This document shows, in pieces, positions 17,152 to 25,851 of a stretch of 64,000 bases of DNA. The stretch is from assembly GCA_041635475.1 (NCBI GenBank), contig JBFKVA010000004.1, forward strand, positions 1 through 64,000. Direction: 5' to 3'. Position 1 is the first letter of the stretch. Each line of letters opens with the position of its first letter. The notes below the pieces were generated by a model. It ran no database searches, was not told where the DNA came from, and saw only the letters and a list, made by a program, of their open reading frames with translations. Source of the stretch: GCA-020352575 sp041635475. Its GTDB lineage: Bacteria > Actinomycetota > Acidimicrobiia > Spongiisociales > JAENVV01. The translations under genes and the position numbers were made by a program.

Positions 17152-17277
17152 ATGGCCCTCGAGGTGGAAGCCACGAGGTATCGCTGCACCGAATGCAACC
17201 GGGTCGTGTACACCTACGTGCCGGAACGGTGTTGCGAGTTCACGATGCTCGCCGAGCCCAGTCCCGACCGGAAATAG
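17152..17277 (+). CDS. 41-residue four-cysteine protein
   Basis: A small ORF supported by a strong ribosome site (AAGGAG at 17141-17146, five bases before ATG 17152). The product has CTEC at residues 12-15 and CC at 27-28, flanked by YTYVPER and EFTML. The spacing suggests a mini zinc ribbon or an iron site, although CC in place of CxxC is odd. It sits 51 bases after the carboxylase alpha gene, in the same direction, and may be co-transcribed. Stop-to-stop distance to the convergent acyltransferase is 2 bases. Function unknown. Confidence 0.7.
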   Translation: MALEVEATRYRCTECNRVVYTYVPERCCEFTMLAEPSPDRK

Positions 17278-17279
17278 CC

Positions 17280-18047
17280 TCAGGCCGGGGTGGGGGTCGC
17301 CCGCCACGTATCCAGGGTTCCCTGGATGGCGTCGCGGGCCCTCTGCAGCACCTCGGCCGGGTCCTCGTCGGCCGCCCGCTTGATCGGGTCGAGCACTCGC
17401 ATACGCAGGTCCACTCCCCATGGCACCGGCAGGAACTTGTCCTTGAGAAGCTGCCAGGAACCGTCGATCGCGACCGGGACGACCTCGAGGTCAGGTGCCG
17501 CCTCCATGAGTGCGGCGAACCCCGCCCGCTTGAAGGGGCGGAGCAGGCCGTCCCGGGATCGCTTGCCTTCCGCGAAGATGACCGGCGACACCCCCTTCTC
17601 CTGGGCCGCCCGGCCGAACGCCATGAGGCGGGCGACCGCGTCGGACCCCTTCGCCCGGTCGATGATGAGGTGTCCGCCCCGCCGAACGTTGTACGACACG
17701 GTGGGGATCCACTTGGCCAGTTCCCGCTTCGTCACGAATTTCGGGAAGTTCGACCGGAGCCTGCCTCCGATGAGCGCGATGTCGACCATGCTCTGGTGGT
17801 TGGAGACGAAGAGGTAGCCGGTCCCGTCCGCCACCTCGGCAGACCGCTCCACGATCACCCGGGCGCCCGAGGCCCGGAAGACCGGGAGGAGCGCCGCTTG
17901 GGTCCACTGGGCCACGACCGACATCGTTCGTTCGCCGAACAGACGCACGACCCGCAGGATCGGATCGGCCAGGGCCAGCACGGCTCCGAACCCGATCACG
18001 GTGGGGATGGTCGTCACCCAGTCACGGGCCCTCGTAAATGCGGTCAT
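17280..18047 (-). CDS. 1-acyl-sn-glycerol-3-phosphate acyltransferase (PlsC-like)
   Basis: 255 residues. It probably adds the second acyl chain to lysophosphatidate in phospholipid synthesis at the membrane. Seen: a hydrophobic N-terminal segment (residues 14-32), the catalytic VSNHQSMVDI (an NHQSxxD form of the usual NHxxxxD), and the acceptor-binding FAEGKRSRDG (usually F-PEGTRS). Lys in place of Thr in EGxRS is a known variant in this family. ATG 18047 lies seven bases after TAGAAT, so likely leaderless. Confidence 0.88.
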   Translation of the reverse strand: MTAFTRARDWVTTIPTVIGFGAVLALADPILRVVRLFGERTMSVVAQWTQAALLPVFRASGARVIVERSAEVADGTGYLFVSNHQSMVDIALIGGRLRSNFPKFVTKRELAKWIPTVSYNVRRGGHLIIDRAKGSDAVARLMAFGRAAQEKGVSPVIFAEGKRSRDGLLRPFKRAGFAALMEAAPDLEVVPVAIDGSWQLLKDKFLPVPWGVDLRMRVLDPIKRAADEDPAEVLQRARDAIQGTLDTWRATPTPA

Positions 18048-18057
18048 GGCCCCGATT

Positions 18058-18675
18058 CTACGAAGCGACCTCGACAACAAGCGGGGGTCGGAGGTCGAAC
18101 CGGGGGAGGAAGAACTGGACCGAGGGGCCGATGAGCACGGCGAAGACGAGGGTCCCCAATCCGGCCACGCCGCCCAGGAGCCACCCGATGGCCAGCACCG
18201 TGACCTCGATGATCGTCCGGGCAACGCGGATCGACATGCCCCGCCGGGCCATGCCGGTCATCACCCCGTCGCGTGGTCCGGGACCGAGGGCAGCGCCGAT
18301 GTAGAGTCCGGACCCGAACCCGATCACGACGACCCCGCCCACCATGTACACCCAACCCAGGGCGCCGTCGGCCCCCGGGAGCAGGGCGAGGACGACGTCG
18401 ATCACCGGGCCGATGATGAGCACGTTCAACACCGTCCCCACCCCCCACCGCTCGCCCAGGGGGATCCACAGGAGCAGGACGACGATGCCGGTGAGGACCG
18501 TGATCGTGCCCAACGACAGCCCCGACCTGACGCTCACCCCCTGGTGGAACACCATCCACGGCGAAAGCCCGAGGTCCGCCTTCACCATGAGGGAGATGCC
18601 GGACCCGAATGCGACGAGTCCGGCCAGGAGCTGGATCAGTCGACGGGGGCGTCGGTCGGTCGGGAACGGGAGCAT
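18058..18675 (-). CDS. YczE/YitT-like integral membrane protein
   Basis: About 205 residues with five or six membrane segments. The N-terminal motif AFGSGISLMVKADLGLSPWMVFHQG and the later GAALGPGPRDGVMTGMARR match YczE-type proteins (YitT superfamily), where the glycine-rich DG(V/L)MTG region is conserved. Some relatives are linked to export of secondary metabolites, but most have no known role. ATG 18675 is 10 bases after TAGGCT; GTG 18684 lies only one base after it and is less likely. 10 bases separate it from the acyltransferase start. Confidence 0.78.
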   Translation of the reverse strand: MLPFPTDRRPRRLIQLLAGLVAFGSGISLMVKADLGLSPWMVFHQGVSVRSGLSLGTITVLTGIVVLLLWIPLGERWGVGTVLNVLIIGPVIDVVLALLPGADGALGWVYMVGGVVVIGFGSGLYIGAALGPGPRDGVMTGMARRGMSIRVARTIIEVTVLAIGWLLGGVAGLGTLVFAVLIGPSVQFFLPRFDLRPPLVVEVAS

Positions 18676-18754
18676 GGAGGTCACGAGCCTATGGCGGGCC
18701 GTGGCCTACCGCAGCTCTTGACACCCTTCTGGCGCGTCTCGATAGGCTCCCGGC

Positions 18755-19642
18755 ATGCGGTCGTTCGTCACCCACTCGGTCCCCGTCGCCGGCGGGACGC
18801 TGCGGGCCATCGAGTGGGGTCCCGGCACCGGGAGGGCTACGGTGATCGCGGTCCATGGGATCACTGCCAACTCCCGGAGCATGATCAGCCTGGCGGAGGT
18901 GGTTGACCCGGCGGTGCGCCTGGTGGCGGTCGACCTGCGAGGACGCGGTGACTCGTGCGACCTGCCCGGTCCCTACGGCATGGAAGCCCACGCCCGCGAC
19001 GTGGAGTCGGTCGCCGACCACCTCGGCGTCGACGCGATCGTCCTGCTCGGCCACTCCATGGGTGCGGTGGTGTCCACCATGTCCGCCCTGCTCATGCCGG
19101 GCCGTGTCGCAGGCCTCGTGTTCGTCGACGGCGGCCTACCCCTCCCGATCCCGGCCGACGTGGACCCCGAGCTCGTGCTGGGAGCAGTGCTCGGACCCGC
19201 CCTCGCTCGCCTCTCGATGACCTTCGACTCGATGTCCGCGTACTTCGACTTCTGGCGACAGCATCCTGCCTTCACCGAGTGGAACCAGGCCGTCGAGGCC
19301 TACCTTCGGTACGACGTGGGGGGTGAGGAGCGGGCCCTGCGCCCCCGGGCGAGCCAGGCCGCCATCACGGAGGACGGCTCGGACATCATCATCAACCATG
19401 GAACCACCACCCACCTCCGACGGGTGTCACAGCCCATCGAGGTGCTGCGGGTCGACCGAGGGATCATGAACGAACCACCGGGCATGATCCCCCCGGAGGT
19501 GTACGAACCGGTCGTGACAGCCATGCCCAACCTCGCCGTGACCTCATCGTCGGCCTTCAATCACTACTCCGTCCTCACGACCGAGGCGGGGGCCGCGACG
19601 GTGAACGAGGCCCTCGAGCGCCTCCTGGCCCGCATCTCGTGA
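18755..19642 (+). CDS. Alpha/beta-fold hydrolase
   Basis: 295 residues. IAVHGITANSRSM carries the oxyanion HG, VDLRGRGDS is the strand-4 turn, and LLGHSMGAVVS holds the nucleophile Ser. The acid and the His are less clear: HYSVLTTEAGA near the end may supply His. Start ATG 18755 is six bases after TAGGCT, with TTGACA 19 bases further upstream (18718-18723). Substrate cannot be told; esterase, lactonase or C-C hydrolase are all possible. Ends in a palindrome shared with the convergent EamA gene. Confidence 0.83.
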   Translation: MRSFVTHSVPVAGGTLRAIEWGPGTGRATVIAVHGITANSRSMISLAEVVDPAVRLVAVDLRGRGDSCDLPGPYGMEAHARDVESVADHLGVDAIVLLGHSMGAVVSTMSALLMPGRVAGLVFVDGGLPLPIPADVDPELVLGAVLGPALARLSMTFDSMSAYFDFWRQHPAFTEWNQAVEAYLRYDVGGEERALRPRASQAAITEDGSDIIINHGTTTHLRRVSQPIEVLRVDRGIMNEPPGMIPPEVYEPVVTAMPNLAVTSSSAFNHYSVLTTEAGAATVNEALERLLARIS

Positions 19643-19643
19643 A

Positions 19644-19659
19644 CGCCTGACCTCAGGCG
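19644..19659. terminator. Compact palindrome over two convergent stop codons
   Basis: CGCCTGA (19644-19650), CC, TCAGGCG (19653-19659): a perfect 7-base inverted repeat. It starts two bases after the hydrolase stop and includes the EamA stop codon. It could act as a bidirectional terminator, though the loop is too short for the full stem to close. Confidence 0.4.
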
Positions 19660-20474
19660 AGGAGCAGTACCGCCCCCACACCGAGCACGACGCCCATGAC
19701 TTGGATCGGCAGCGGACGCTCCTTGAGGTACAGCACTGCCGCCGCCACCGTGAACACCGGGTACAGGCTGCCGAGAACGGCCACGATCGAGAGCGGGCCC
19801 CGCTGGGCGGCCAGCACGATGAACACGTTGGCGAGCATGTCGAGGACGCCGGCGGTGAGCACCCACCGCAGGTAGCCCGCCACCGGCGGCCATCGGTCGG
19901 GCCCGGCCAGCGAAAGCGAGATCCCGATCGACGCTGCCCGGGCGGGCACGAGTGGCCACAGGCCGGCGGCCTCCGACGTGAACGACATGGCGACGAAGAA
20001 GGACCCGAAGAACACTCCCGCCCCGAGCGCCATCCACACCGGTCGTCGGTCGATTGGCGTCCCCGCGCCCTGCCAGGTGACGGCAACGATGGCGGCCATG
20101 GCCAGCGTGATGCCCACCACCTGGAAAGGGCCCAGCGCCTCGCACCGGAGCAGTCCGACTCCCACCGAGAACACCGCCCCGGCCGCCGCCGACACCGGAG
20201 CGACCACGGACATCACCCCCGACGCCAGCGCCCGGTAGAGGAGGTTGAGCCCGAGCATGCCGGCCACCCCGGCCACCGCGCCGAACGCGAGGTCGGCCGC
20301 CCCGACCGACGGGGCGGGGACGATGACCAAACCCCCGGCCAGCACCAAGACCCCGACCAGTTGGGTCCAACCGACGACGGCCCAGGCCGAACGGGACTTC
20401 GCCGTGAAACCCCCGGCGAAGTCGGCGAGGCCGTAGGCGACCGCCGACGCGAGCGCGAGGAGGCCGGGGTTCAC
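19653..20474 (-). CDS. EamA/DMT-family membrane transporter
   Basis: 273 residues, ten hydrophobic segments in two repeats, as expected for EamA transporters. Each repeat ends with the family pattern: GVMSVVAPVSAAAGAVFSVGVGLL in the first half, and GPLSIVAVLGSLYPVFTVAAAVLYLKERPL in the second, where the ER is diagnostic. Likely exports or imports a small metabolite such as an amino acid. GTG 20474 overlaps the stop of the enoyl-CoA hydratase gene (GTGA), so translation is coupled to it. Confidence 0.88.
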   Translation of the reverse strand: MNPGLLALASAVAYGLADFAGGFTAKSRSAWAVVGWTQLVGVLVLAGGLVIVPAPSVGAADLAFGAVAGVAGMLGLNLLYRALASGVMSVVAPVSAAAGAVFSVGVGLLRCEALGPFQVVGITLAMAAIVAVTWQGAGTPIDRRPVWMALGAGVFFGSFFVAMSFTSEAAGLWPLVPARAASIGISLSLAGPDRWPPVAGYLRWVLTAGVLDMLANVFIVLAAQRGPLSIVAVLGSLYPVFTVAAAVLYLKERPLPIQVMGVVLGVGAVLLLA

Positions 20475-21163
20475 GGGCGAAGGCGACCCATGAACCGTTC
20501 TCGGTCCCGGTTCCAGCCCTCGACATCGATGGCCCGTGCTTCCACCTGGCGCAGGCGTGCCTTGGTGGCGGCCACGACCTCCGGCTGGAGGTCCTGCTGG
20601 TGATCGAGCAGGAGGAGGGCGGCTTCGACCGCCTCGCCCGACCGGGCCACGCGGGCCACGAGACCCGCCGACACCGCCTCGACGGCGGGGATCCGGTCGT
20701 TCACGTGGAAGAGCCGCGCCACCGTCTGATGGGGGAGCCGACTGGCAAGGAGGTCGAGTCCCTCCGGCCGGTAGAGGACACCGAGCTTGGTGGCCGGTAT
20801 CTCGAAGAAGGCACGTTCGTCGCAGACCCGGATGTCACACGACATCGCCAGCTCGACCCCACCCCCGACACAGGCCCCGTTGATCGCCCCCACGATCGGG
20901 AGCGGTGAGTCCAGGAGACGACGGGACAACCGCGCCAGCGCCTCCTCGAGCCCGGTCCCACGGGCACGCAGGTCGTCGAAGTCGGCCCCGGCGCAGAAGA
21001 CGCCGTCGCTCCCGGTGACGACCACACCTCGCGTCCCGTCGGCCTCGATCTCGTCGAGGAGGGCGACGAGGCTCGTCATGAGTTCGACGGAGAGCGCGTT
21101 GCGGCGGTGTGGGCGATTGAGGGCGACGACCGCGATGGCGCCGAAGCGCTCGGTGAGGAGCAT
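20471..21163 (-). CDS. Enoyl-CoA hydratase/isomerase family protein
   Basis: 230 residues, slightly short for the crotonase family (about 260). Seen: ALNRPHRRNALSVELMTSLVALLDEIE, the oxyanion-hole motif GVFCAGADFDDL, and VGAINGACVGGGVELAMSCDIRVCDERAFFEIPATKLGV. The second catalytic Glu of true hydratases seems replaced in EIPATKLGV, so isomerase or thioesterase activity is possible. ATG 21163 lies six bases after TAGGCT. First gene of a two-gene unit with the EamA transporter; divergent from aminopeptidase P with 60 bases between starts. Confidence 0.88.
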   Translation of the reverse strand: MLLTERFGAIAVVALNRPHRRNALSVELMTSLVALLDEIEADGTRGVVVTGSDGVFCAGADFDDLRARGTGLEEALARLSRRLLDSPLPIVGAINGACVGGGVELAMSCDIRVCDERAFFEIPATKLGVLYRPEGLDLLASRLPHQTVARLFHVNDRIPAVEAVSAGLVARVARSGEAVEAALLLLDHQQDLQPEVVAATKARLRQVEARAIDVEGWNRDRERFMGRLRP

Positions 21164-21223
21164 GGCGACAGCCTACGTCGGGCGGGCGCACCTGGCCCCA
21201 TCGTCCGTCCGTAGGCTCTCACG

Positions 21224-22594
21224 ATGGTCCCTGCCAGCGAGTTCGAACGCCGCCGAGCGGCACTCGTCGAGGGCATGGACGACGACGGGATCATCCTCCT
21301 CCTCGGCCACGACCAGGCGCCGATGAACTACCCGGGGAACCCGTATCCGTTCCGCCAGGAGTCGTCGTTCCGCTACTTCTTCGGGCTCGACGAGCCGGGT
21401 GCGGCCGGGTGGCTCGACCTGGCCACCGGCGACCAGCGGCTCTACGCACATGTCCCCGACCTCGACTCGGTCATCTGGGAGGGCGACCTGCCCTCCCTGG
21501 GGGAACGGGTCGAGCCGTACGGGGCGGTCGACGCCCGCCCGGTTGCCGACCTGGCCGCCGACGTGACCGCGGTGACGCGCGGGCGACGCGTCCACACACT
21601 TCCCCCCACCCGTCCGGCCGGGCGCGAGCGCCTCACCCGCCTGGTCGGCGGCGCCGATTCCTCGCCCGATCTCATCAAGGCGGTCGTTGCGTTGCGGGAA
21701 CGCAAGAGCCCCGCCGAGGTGGCGGAGATCACCGAGGCCGTCAATCGGACGGCGACCCTCCACAGGCTGGCCATGGCCGAGACCCGTCCCGGCCTCACCG
21801 AGGACGACGTCGTCCGTCGCCTCCAGGCGGCAGCCGCCGCCGACGGGTGGGAGTGGGCGTACCCGATCATCTTCTCGGTTCGGGGCGAGGTGCTCCACAA
21901 CCTCGGACACGACAACCCGATGGAGAGCGGCCATCTCGTCGTCAACGACAGCGGCGTGACCTCGCCCGGCGGATACGCATCCGACGTGACGCGTACGTTC
22001 CCCGTCTCCGGCAGGTTCTCACCGGACCAGCTGGCCGTGTACGACATCGTCCGCGCCGCCCGTGCCGCCGCGCTGGCCCGCGCCGGGACCGGCATCCCGT
22101 ACCGGGCGGCCCACGATGCGGCCGGACGCGTCATCACCGAGGGCCTCTCCGACCTCGGAATCATGCGCGGTGACCCCGACGAGTCGGTGGCAGCCGGAGC
22201 CTTCACCGCGTTCATGCCGCACGGTGTCGGACACATGCTGGGCCTCGACGTTCACGACATGGAGGGGTTGGGCGAGGACAACGTCGGCTATGACGGCCGG
22301 CACCGCCGGGCTGAGGCCTTCGGGCTGTCCAACCTCCGCCTGGCCAAGCCGCTTCGACCCGGGTTTGTCGTCACCGTGGAACCCGGCGTCTACTTCATCC
22401 CCAAGCTCCTCCGACGCTGGGCCGAGCAGGGACTCCACGAGGAGTTCATCGACTTCACGTCCGCCCTCCGCTTTGAGCGGTTCGGGGGTGTCCGCATTGA
22501 GGATGTCATCTCGGTGACGACCGACGGGGTGGACCTCCTCGGGGACCCAATCCCCACGTCACCCGCCGATGTCGAGGCCGCCTGCACGGGCTGA
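21224..22594 (+). CDS. Xaa-Pro aminopeptidase (aminopeptidase P, M24B)
   Basis: 456 residues. It should remove N-terminal residues before proline in the cytosol, using two metal ions. The N-terminal domain has MNYPGNPYPFRQESSFRYFFGLDEPGA, as in PepP. The catalytic pita-bread domain holds the metal ligands: VNDSGVTSPGGYASDVTRTFPVSG (two Asp), FMPHGVGHMLGLDVHDME (His), VTVEPGVYF (Glu) and GGVRIEDVISVT (Glu). ATG 21224 lies six bases after TAGGCT. Convergent with metX, with 2 bases between stops. Confidence 0.93.
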   Translation: MVPASEFERRRAALVEGMDDDGIILLLGHDQAPMNYPGNPYPFRQESSFRYFFGLDEPGAAGWLDLATGDQRLYAHVPDLDSVIWEGDLPSLGERVEPYGAVDARPVADLAADVTAVTRGRRVHTLPPTRPAGRERLTRLVGGADSSPDLIKAVVALRERKSPAEVAEITEAVNRTATLHRLAMAETRPGLTEDDVVRRLQAAAAADGWEWAYPIIFSVRGEVLHNLGHDNPMESGHLVVNDSGVTSPGGYASDVTRTFPVSGRFSPDQLAVYDIVRAARAAALARAGTGIPYRAAHDAAGRVITEGLSDLGIMRGDPDESVAAGAFTAFMPHGVGHMLGLDVHDMEGLGEDNVGYDGRHRRAEAFGLSNLRLAKPLRPGFVVTVEPGVYFIPKLLRRWAEQGLHEEFIDFTSALRFERFGGVRIEDVISVTTDGVDLLGDPIPTSPADVEAACTG

Positions 22595-22596
22595 GG

Positions 22597-23751
22597 TCAC
22601 GCCCCGAGGATCTGCTGGAGGTGGGGTGTGTAGAACTCCGGTTCGAGCAGGAACGAGTCGTGCCCCTTCTCGGAATGGACCGTGATGCGCATCGCATCGA
22701 TGCCGGCGTGCTTCAGCACCCGCATGAGCTTCGTCTGCTCCTCGGGGTAGTAGCAGACGTCCGAGTCGATGGAGAACACGAGGTACTGCTGGTCGACACA
22801 CCGGGCGAACAGGTCTTCGAACGTCGCCGCCGCCGGATCCACCTCGGCGATGAGGTCGAAGTGCTGCCAGAGCCACATGAGACGAAGGTAGGTGTTGGCA
22901 TCGAATCGCTGCAGGAACTTCTGTCCCTGGTACCAGAGGTACGACTCGAGCGGATGGGTGATCTCGTAGCCCTCGGGGTGATCCCTGGCAACCATCACCC
23001 CACCCCGGGCCCTCTCGGCCATGGCATCGAGCGAAACGAAGGTCTTGTGCCCGATCATCCGGGCCAGCGCCAGGCCGCGGTCGGGGTGCGGGCCGTCGTA
23101 GTAGTCGCCGCCGGCGAAGTCGGGGTCGTTGAGGATGGCCACGGTCTGCTCGAAGTTGTGCAGGAACTGCAGCGGGGTCGTCTCGAGGCCTGCCGCCACC
23201 GGGATGACGTTCCTGATCCGGTGGGGATGGGCCGTGGCGAGCACGAGGACGAGGAGCCCGCCGACCGAGGCACCAATCGCCGCGTGGAGCCGGTTGATCC
23301 CCAGGTGGTCGAGCAACACGAGTTGCGAGTTCACGACGTCGATGCACCGGATGTCGGGAAACGCTGACCCGTAGGGCCCGCCGGTCGAGGGGTTGGGCGA
23401 GCCGGGGCCGGTGGAGCCGTAGCAGCCGCCGAGGTAGTTGATCGAGATCACGAAGAAACGATCGGTGTCGAGGGCGAGTCCGGGGCCGATGAACCCACTC
23501 CACCATCCGCGCTGGCACTCGTCGTTCCACCTCGCCACACCGGGGACACCCTCGTTCCAGCCGGACGCGTGCTGGCTTCCGGTGAGGGCATGGAACACGA
23601 GGATCGCGTTGTCCGCCGCCTCGTTCAGTTCGCCGTAGGTCTCGTAGGCGAGGGTGACCTCATCGAGGTGGCCACCCTGGCTCAGACGGAAGGGGAGCTC
23701 CGCGGGCGGAAACGCGAAGAACTGCGTTTTGGTTGGACCGACACCGACCAT
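22597..23751 (-). CDS. metX: Homoserine O-acetyltransferase
   Basis: 384 residues. It acetylates homoserine, supplying the substrate for MetY. Seen: LAYETYGELN, NAILVFHALTGSQHASG, the family motif YLGGCYGSTGPGSPNPSTGGPYG, the nucleophile region AAIGASVGGLLVLVLATAHP, and a C-terminal FSIDSDVCYYPEEQ with HDSFLLEPEF, which supply Asp and His of the triad. CYGSTGP departs slightly from the usual CQGTTGP, and an Ala precedes Ser in GASVGG where GGS is common. A related acyl donor (succinyl) cannot be excluded. The ATG overlaps the pcm stop by one base (TGATG). Longer frames upstream run antisense to nothing coding but through pcm. Confidence 0.92.
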   Translation of the reverse strand: MVGVGPTKTQFFAFPPAELPFRLSQGGHLDEVTLAYETYGELNEAADNAILVFHALTGSQHASGWNEGVPGVARWNDECQRGWWSGFIGPGLALDTDRFFVISINYLGGCYGSTGPGSPNPSTGGPYGSAFPDIRCIDVVNSQLVLLDHLGINRLHAAIGASVGGLLVLVLATAHPHRIRNVIPVAAGLETTPLQFLHNFEQTVAILNDPDFAGGDYYDGPHPDRGLALARMIGHKTFVSLDAMAERARGGVMVARDHPEGYEITHPLESYLWYQGQKFLQRFDANTYLRLMWLWQHFDLIAEVDPAAATFEDLFARCVDQQYLVFSIDSDVCYYPEEQTKLMRVLKHAGIDAMRITVHSEKGHDSFLLEPEFYTPHLQQILGA

Positions 23752-24398
23752 CAGGCACCCCCCGGATACCCGGCCGGCCCGACGAGCGGTACGAAGCGAC
23801 AGCCGCCCCGCCGTTCGATCGTCACCCCGTCGACCGTCCTCGTGACGATCGTGAGCGTCTGCGAGGATCTCGGCCCGACCGGGATGGCGAGTCGTCCCCC
23901 GACCGCGAGTTGGTCGACGAGTTCGGCGGGGACATCTGGGGCTGCCGCGGCCACCACGATGGCGTCGTACGGACCGAGCTCCGGGGCACCGAGTCGGTCC
24001 GGCGTGTGCACGACAACTACGTTGTCGGCCCCCACCTCGGCCAAGGATCGCCGCGCACGCTGCGCCAGTTCCTCGATGACCTCGGTGCTCACCACCGAGC
24101 GACACAGCCTCGAGAGGAGAGCAGCCTGGTAACCGGAGCCGGCGCCGACCTCCAGCACGTGCTCATGCCCGGAGAGCTCGACGGCCTCCAGCATGATTGC
24201 CACCATCGACGGCTGCGAGATGGTCTGTCCGAACCCGATCGCCCGCGGCACGTCGGCGAACGCCATGGCCCGATCCTCGGGGTTGACGAACACCTCGCGA
24301 GGGACCTCGGCGACCGCGCGAAGCACCCGCTCGTCGCGGACCGACCTGCCCACCTCGCGCACGAGCCGGGCCTTGCGGTCCACTTCCGGGCGGATCAT
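23751..24398 (-). CDS. pcm: Protein-L-isoaspartate O-methyltransferase
   Basis: 215 residues. It methylates isoaspartyl residues in damaged proteins with SAM. Seen: VRDERVLRAVAEVPREVFVNPEDRAMAFADVPRAIGFGQTISQPSMVAIMLEAVEL, which is diagnostic, then VLEVGAGSGYQAALLSRL (SAM site), VSTEVIEELAQRARRSL, and GPYDAIVVAAAAPDVPAELVDQLAVGGRLAIPVG. ATG 24398 is seven bases after TAGGGT, so it has its own likely leaderless promoter. Its placement between metY and metX ties a SAM user to the methionine locus. Confidence 0.95.
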   Translation of the reverse strand: MIRPEVDRKARLVREVGRSVRDERVLRAVAEVPREVFVNPEDRAMAFADVPRAIGFGQTISQPSMVAIMLEAVELSGHEHVLEVGAGSGYQAALLSRLCRSVVSTEVIEELAQRARRSLAEVGADNVVVVHTPDRLGAPELGPYDAIVVAAAAPDVPAELVDQLAVGGRLAIPVGPRSSQTLTIVTRTVDGVTIERRGGCRFVPLVGPAGYPGGA

Positions 24399-24448
24399 GG
24401 CAGGGACCCTAGCCCCTCCTCCGACGCCGCTCGGTGCCGCGACTACGG

Positions 24449-25759
24449 TCACGTCCTGACCTCGATCACCGCGGCCCGGAGGGCCTGGTCGAAGTCGTCC
24501 TTGATGTCGTCGATGTGCTCGATGCCGACCGAGACCCGCACGAGGTCGGGACGCACACCGGCAGCCCGTTGCTCGTCAGTCGACAGCTGTTGGTGGGTGG
24601 TGGAGGCCGGGTGGATGATGAGCGTCTTGGCGTCCCCGACGTTGGCCAGGTGGGACGCCAGCCGGGCGGCGTCGATGAACGCCCGCGCCGCCTCGAAACC
24701 GCCCCGCACCCCGAACGAGAGCACGGCTCCGTATCCGTTGCGCAGCAACCGATTGGCGGTCGCGTGGGACGGGTGGGCCTCCAGGCCGGGATAGGCCACC
24801 CAGGCGACGAGTTCGTGGTCGTCCAGCCATCGCGCCAGCTCGAGGGCGTTGTCGACATGGCGCTGCACCCGCAGGCTGAGTGTCTCCAAGCCCTGGAGGA
24901 GGAGGAACGAGTTGAACGGCGACTGCGACGCGCCGAAGTCCCGTAGCCCTTCCACCCTCGCCCGGATGGCGAACGCGATGTTCCCGAACTCGCTCTCGGG
25001 GTTGAACACGTCGGTGAAGACGAGGCCGTGGTAGCCGGGGGCGGGCTCCGTGAACAGCGGGAACCTCCCGGATCGCCAATCGAACGTCCCGGCGTCGACG
25101 ATCACGCCGCCGATGGCCGTGCCGTGCCCGCCGATCCACTTCGTGGCGGAGGCCACGACGATGTCGGCGCCGTGGTCGATCGGGCGGGCCAGGTACCCGG
25201 CGGCCCCAAACGTGTTGTCCACGATGAGCGGGATCCCGGCGTCGTGGGCGATGGCGGCCAGGGCCGGGAGGTCAGGAACGATGTACCCGGGGTTGGCGAT
25301 CGACTCGACGAAGATCGCCTTTGTCCGGTCCGTGATGGCGGACCGGAACGCTACGGGGTCCGCCCCCTCCACGAAGTCCACGTCGATCCCCAGGCGGGGG
25401 AGCGCCACTTTGAACTGGTTGTACGTCCCCCCGTACAGGTACGTCGACGAGAGGATGGAGTCCCCCGCCTGGGCAATGGTCGTGACGGTGAGGAGCTGGG
25501 CTGCCTGCCCAGACGCCGTGGCCACCGCCGCCACCCCGCCTTCGAGCGCGGCAACGCGCTGTTCGAAGACATCCGTCGTCGGGTTCATGATCCGGGTGTA
25601 GATGTTGCCGAACTCCGCCAGGCCGAAGAGCCGGGCGGCGTGGTCACTGTCCTCGAAGGTGTACGACGTGGTCTGGTAGATCGGAACGGCCCGGCTGTTG
25701 GTGCCGGGAGCCGGCTGCTGGCCGGCGTGGACCTGGAGGGTTTCGTAGCGATATGTCAT
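24449..25759 (-). CDS. metY: O-acetylhomoserine sulfhydrylase (homocysteine synthase), copy 1
   Basis: 436 residues, the MetY length (MetB/MetZ are nearer 390). It makes homocysteine from O-acetylhomoserine and sulfide with PLP. Seen: ETLQVHAGQQPAPGTNSRAVPIYQTTSYTFEDSDHAARLF, YTRIMNPTTDVFEQRVAALEGG, LYGGTYNQF, IPLIVDNTFGAAGYLARPIDHGADIVVASATKWIGGHG (PLP Lys in ATKW), and HPASTTHQQLSTDEQ. ATG 25759 has AAAGGA upstream. The 340-base leader carries a SAM riboswitch and a small ORF, so expression should fall when SAM is high. Followed by pcm and metX. Confidence 0.95.
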   Translation of the reverse strand: MTYRYETLQVHAGQQPAPGTNSRAVPIYQTTSYTFEDSDHAARLFGLAEFGNIYTRIMNPTTDVFEQRVAALEGGVAAVATASGQAAQLLTVTTIAQAGDSILSSTYLYGGTYNQFKVALPRLGIDVDFVEGADPVAFRSAITDRTKAIFVESIANPGYIVPDLPALAAIAHDAGIPLIVDNTFGAAGYLARPIDHGADIVVASATKWIGGHGTAIGGVIVDAGTFDWRSGRFPLFTEPAPGYHGLVFTDVFNPESEFGNIAFAIRARVEGLRDFGASQSPFNSFLLLQGLETLSLRVQRHVDNALELARWLDDHELVAWVAYPGLEAHPSHATANRLLRNGYGAVLSFGVRGGFEAARAFIDAARLASHLANVGDAKTLIIHPASTTHQQLSTDEQRAAGVRPDLVRVSVGIEHIDDIKDDFDQALRAAVIEVRT

Positions 25760-25796
25760 GGGACGTCCTTTGTGGTCGTTCGGGGCATGGAGAAGG

Positions 25797-25836
25797 CTCA
25801 CCGCGGGGGTGGGTTCCTCTCGGGCGGGGCGGTGAG
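25797..25836 (-). promoter_or_regulatory. Hairpin between upstream ORF and metY copy 1
   Basis: CTCACCGC (25797-25804) pairs exactly with GCGGTGAG (25829-25836) across a 24-base loop. It lies after the stop of the small upstream ORF and 38 bases before the metY start, so it could influence termination or ribosome access. No T-run follows. Confidence 0.4.
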
Positions 25837-25851
25837 TCGGCCGGGGCCGGT

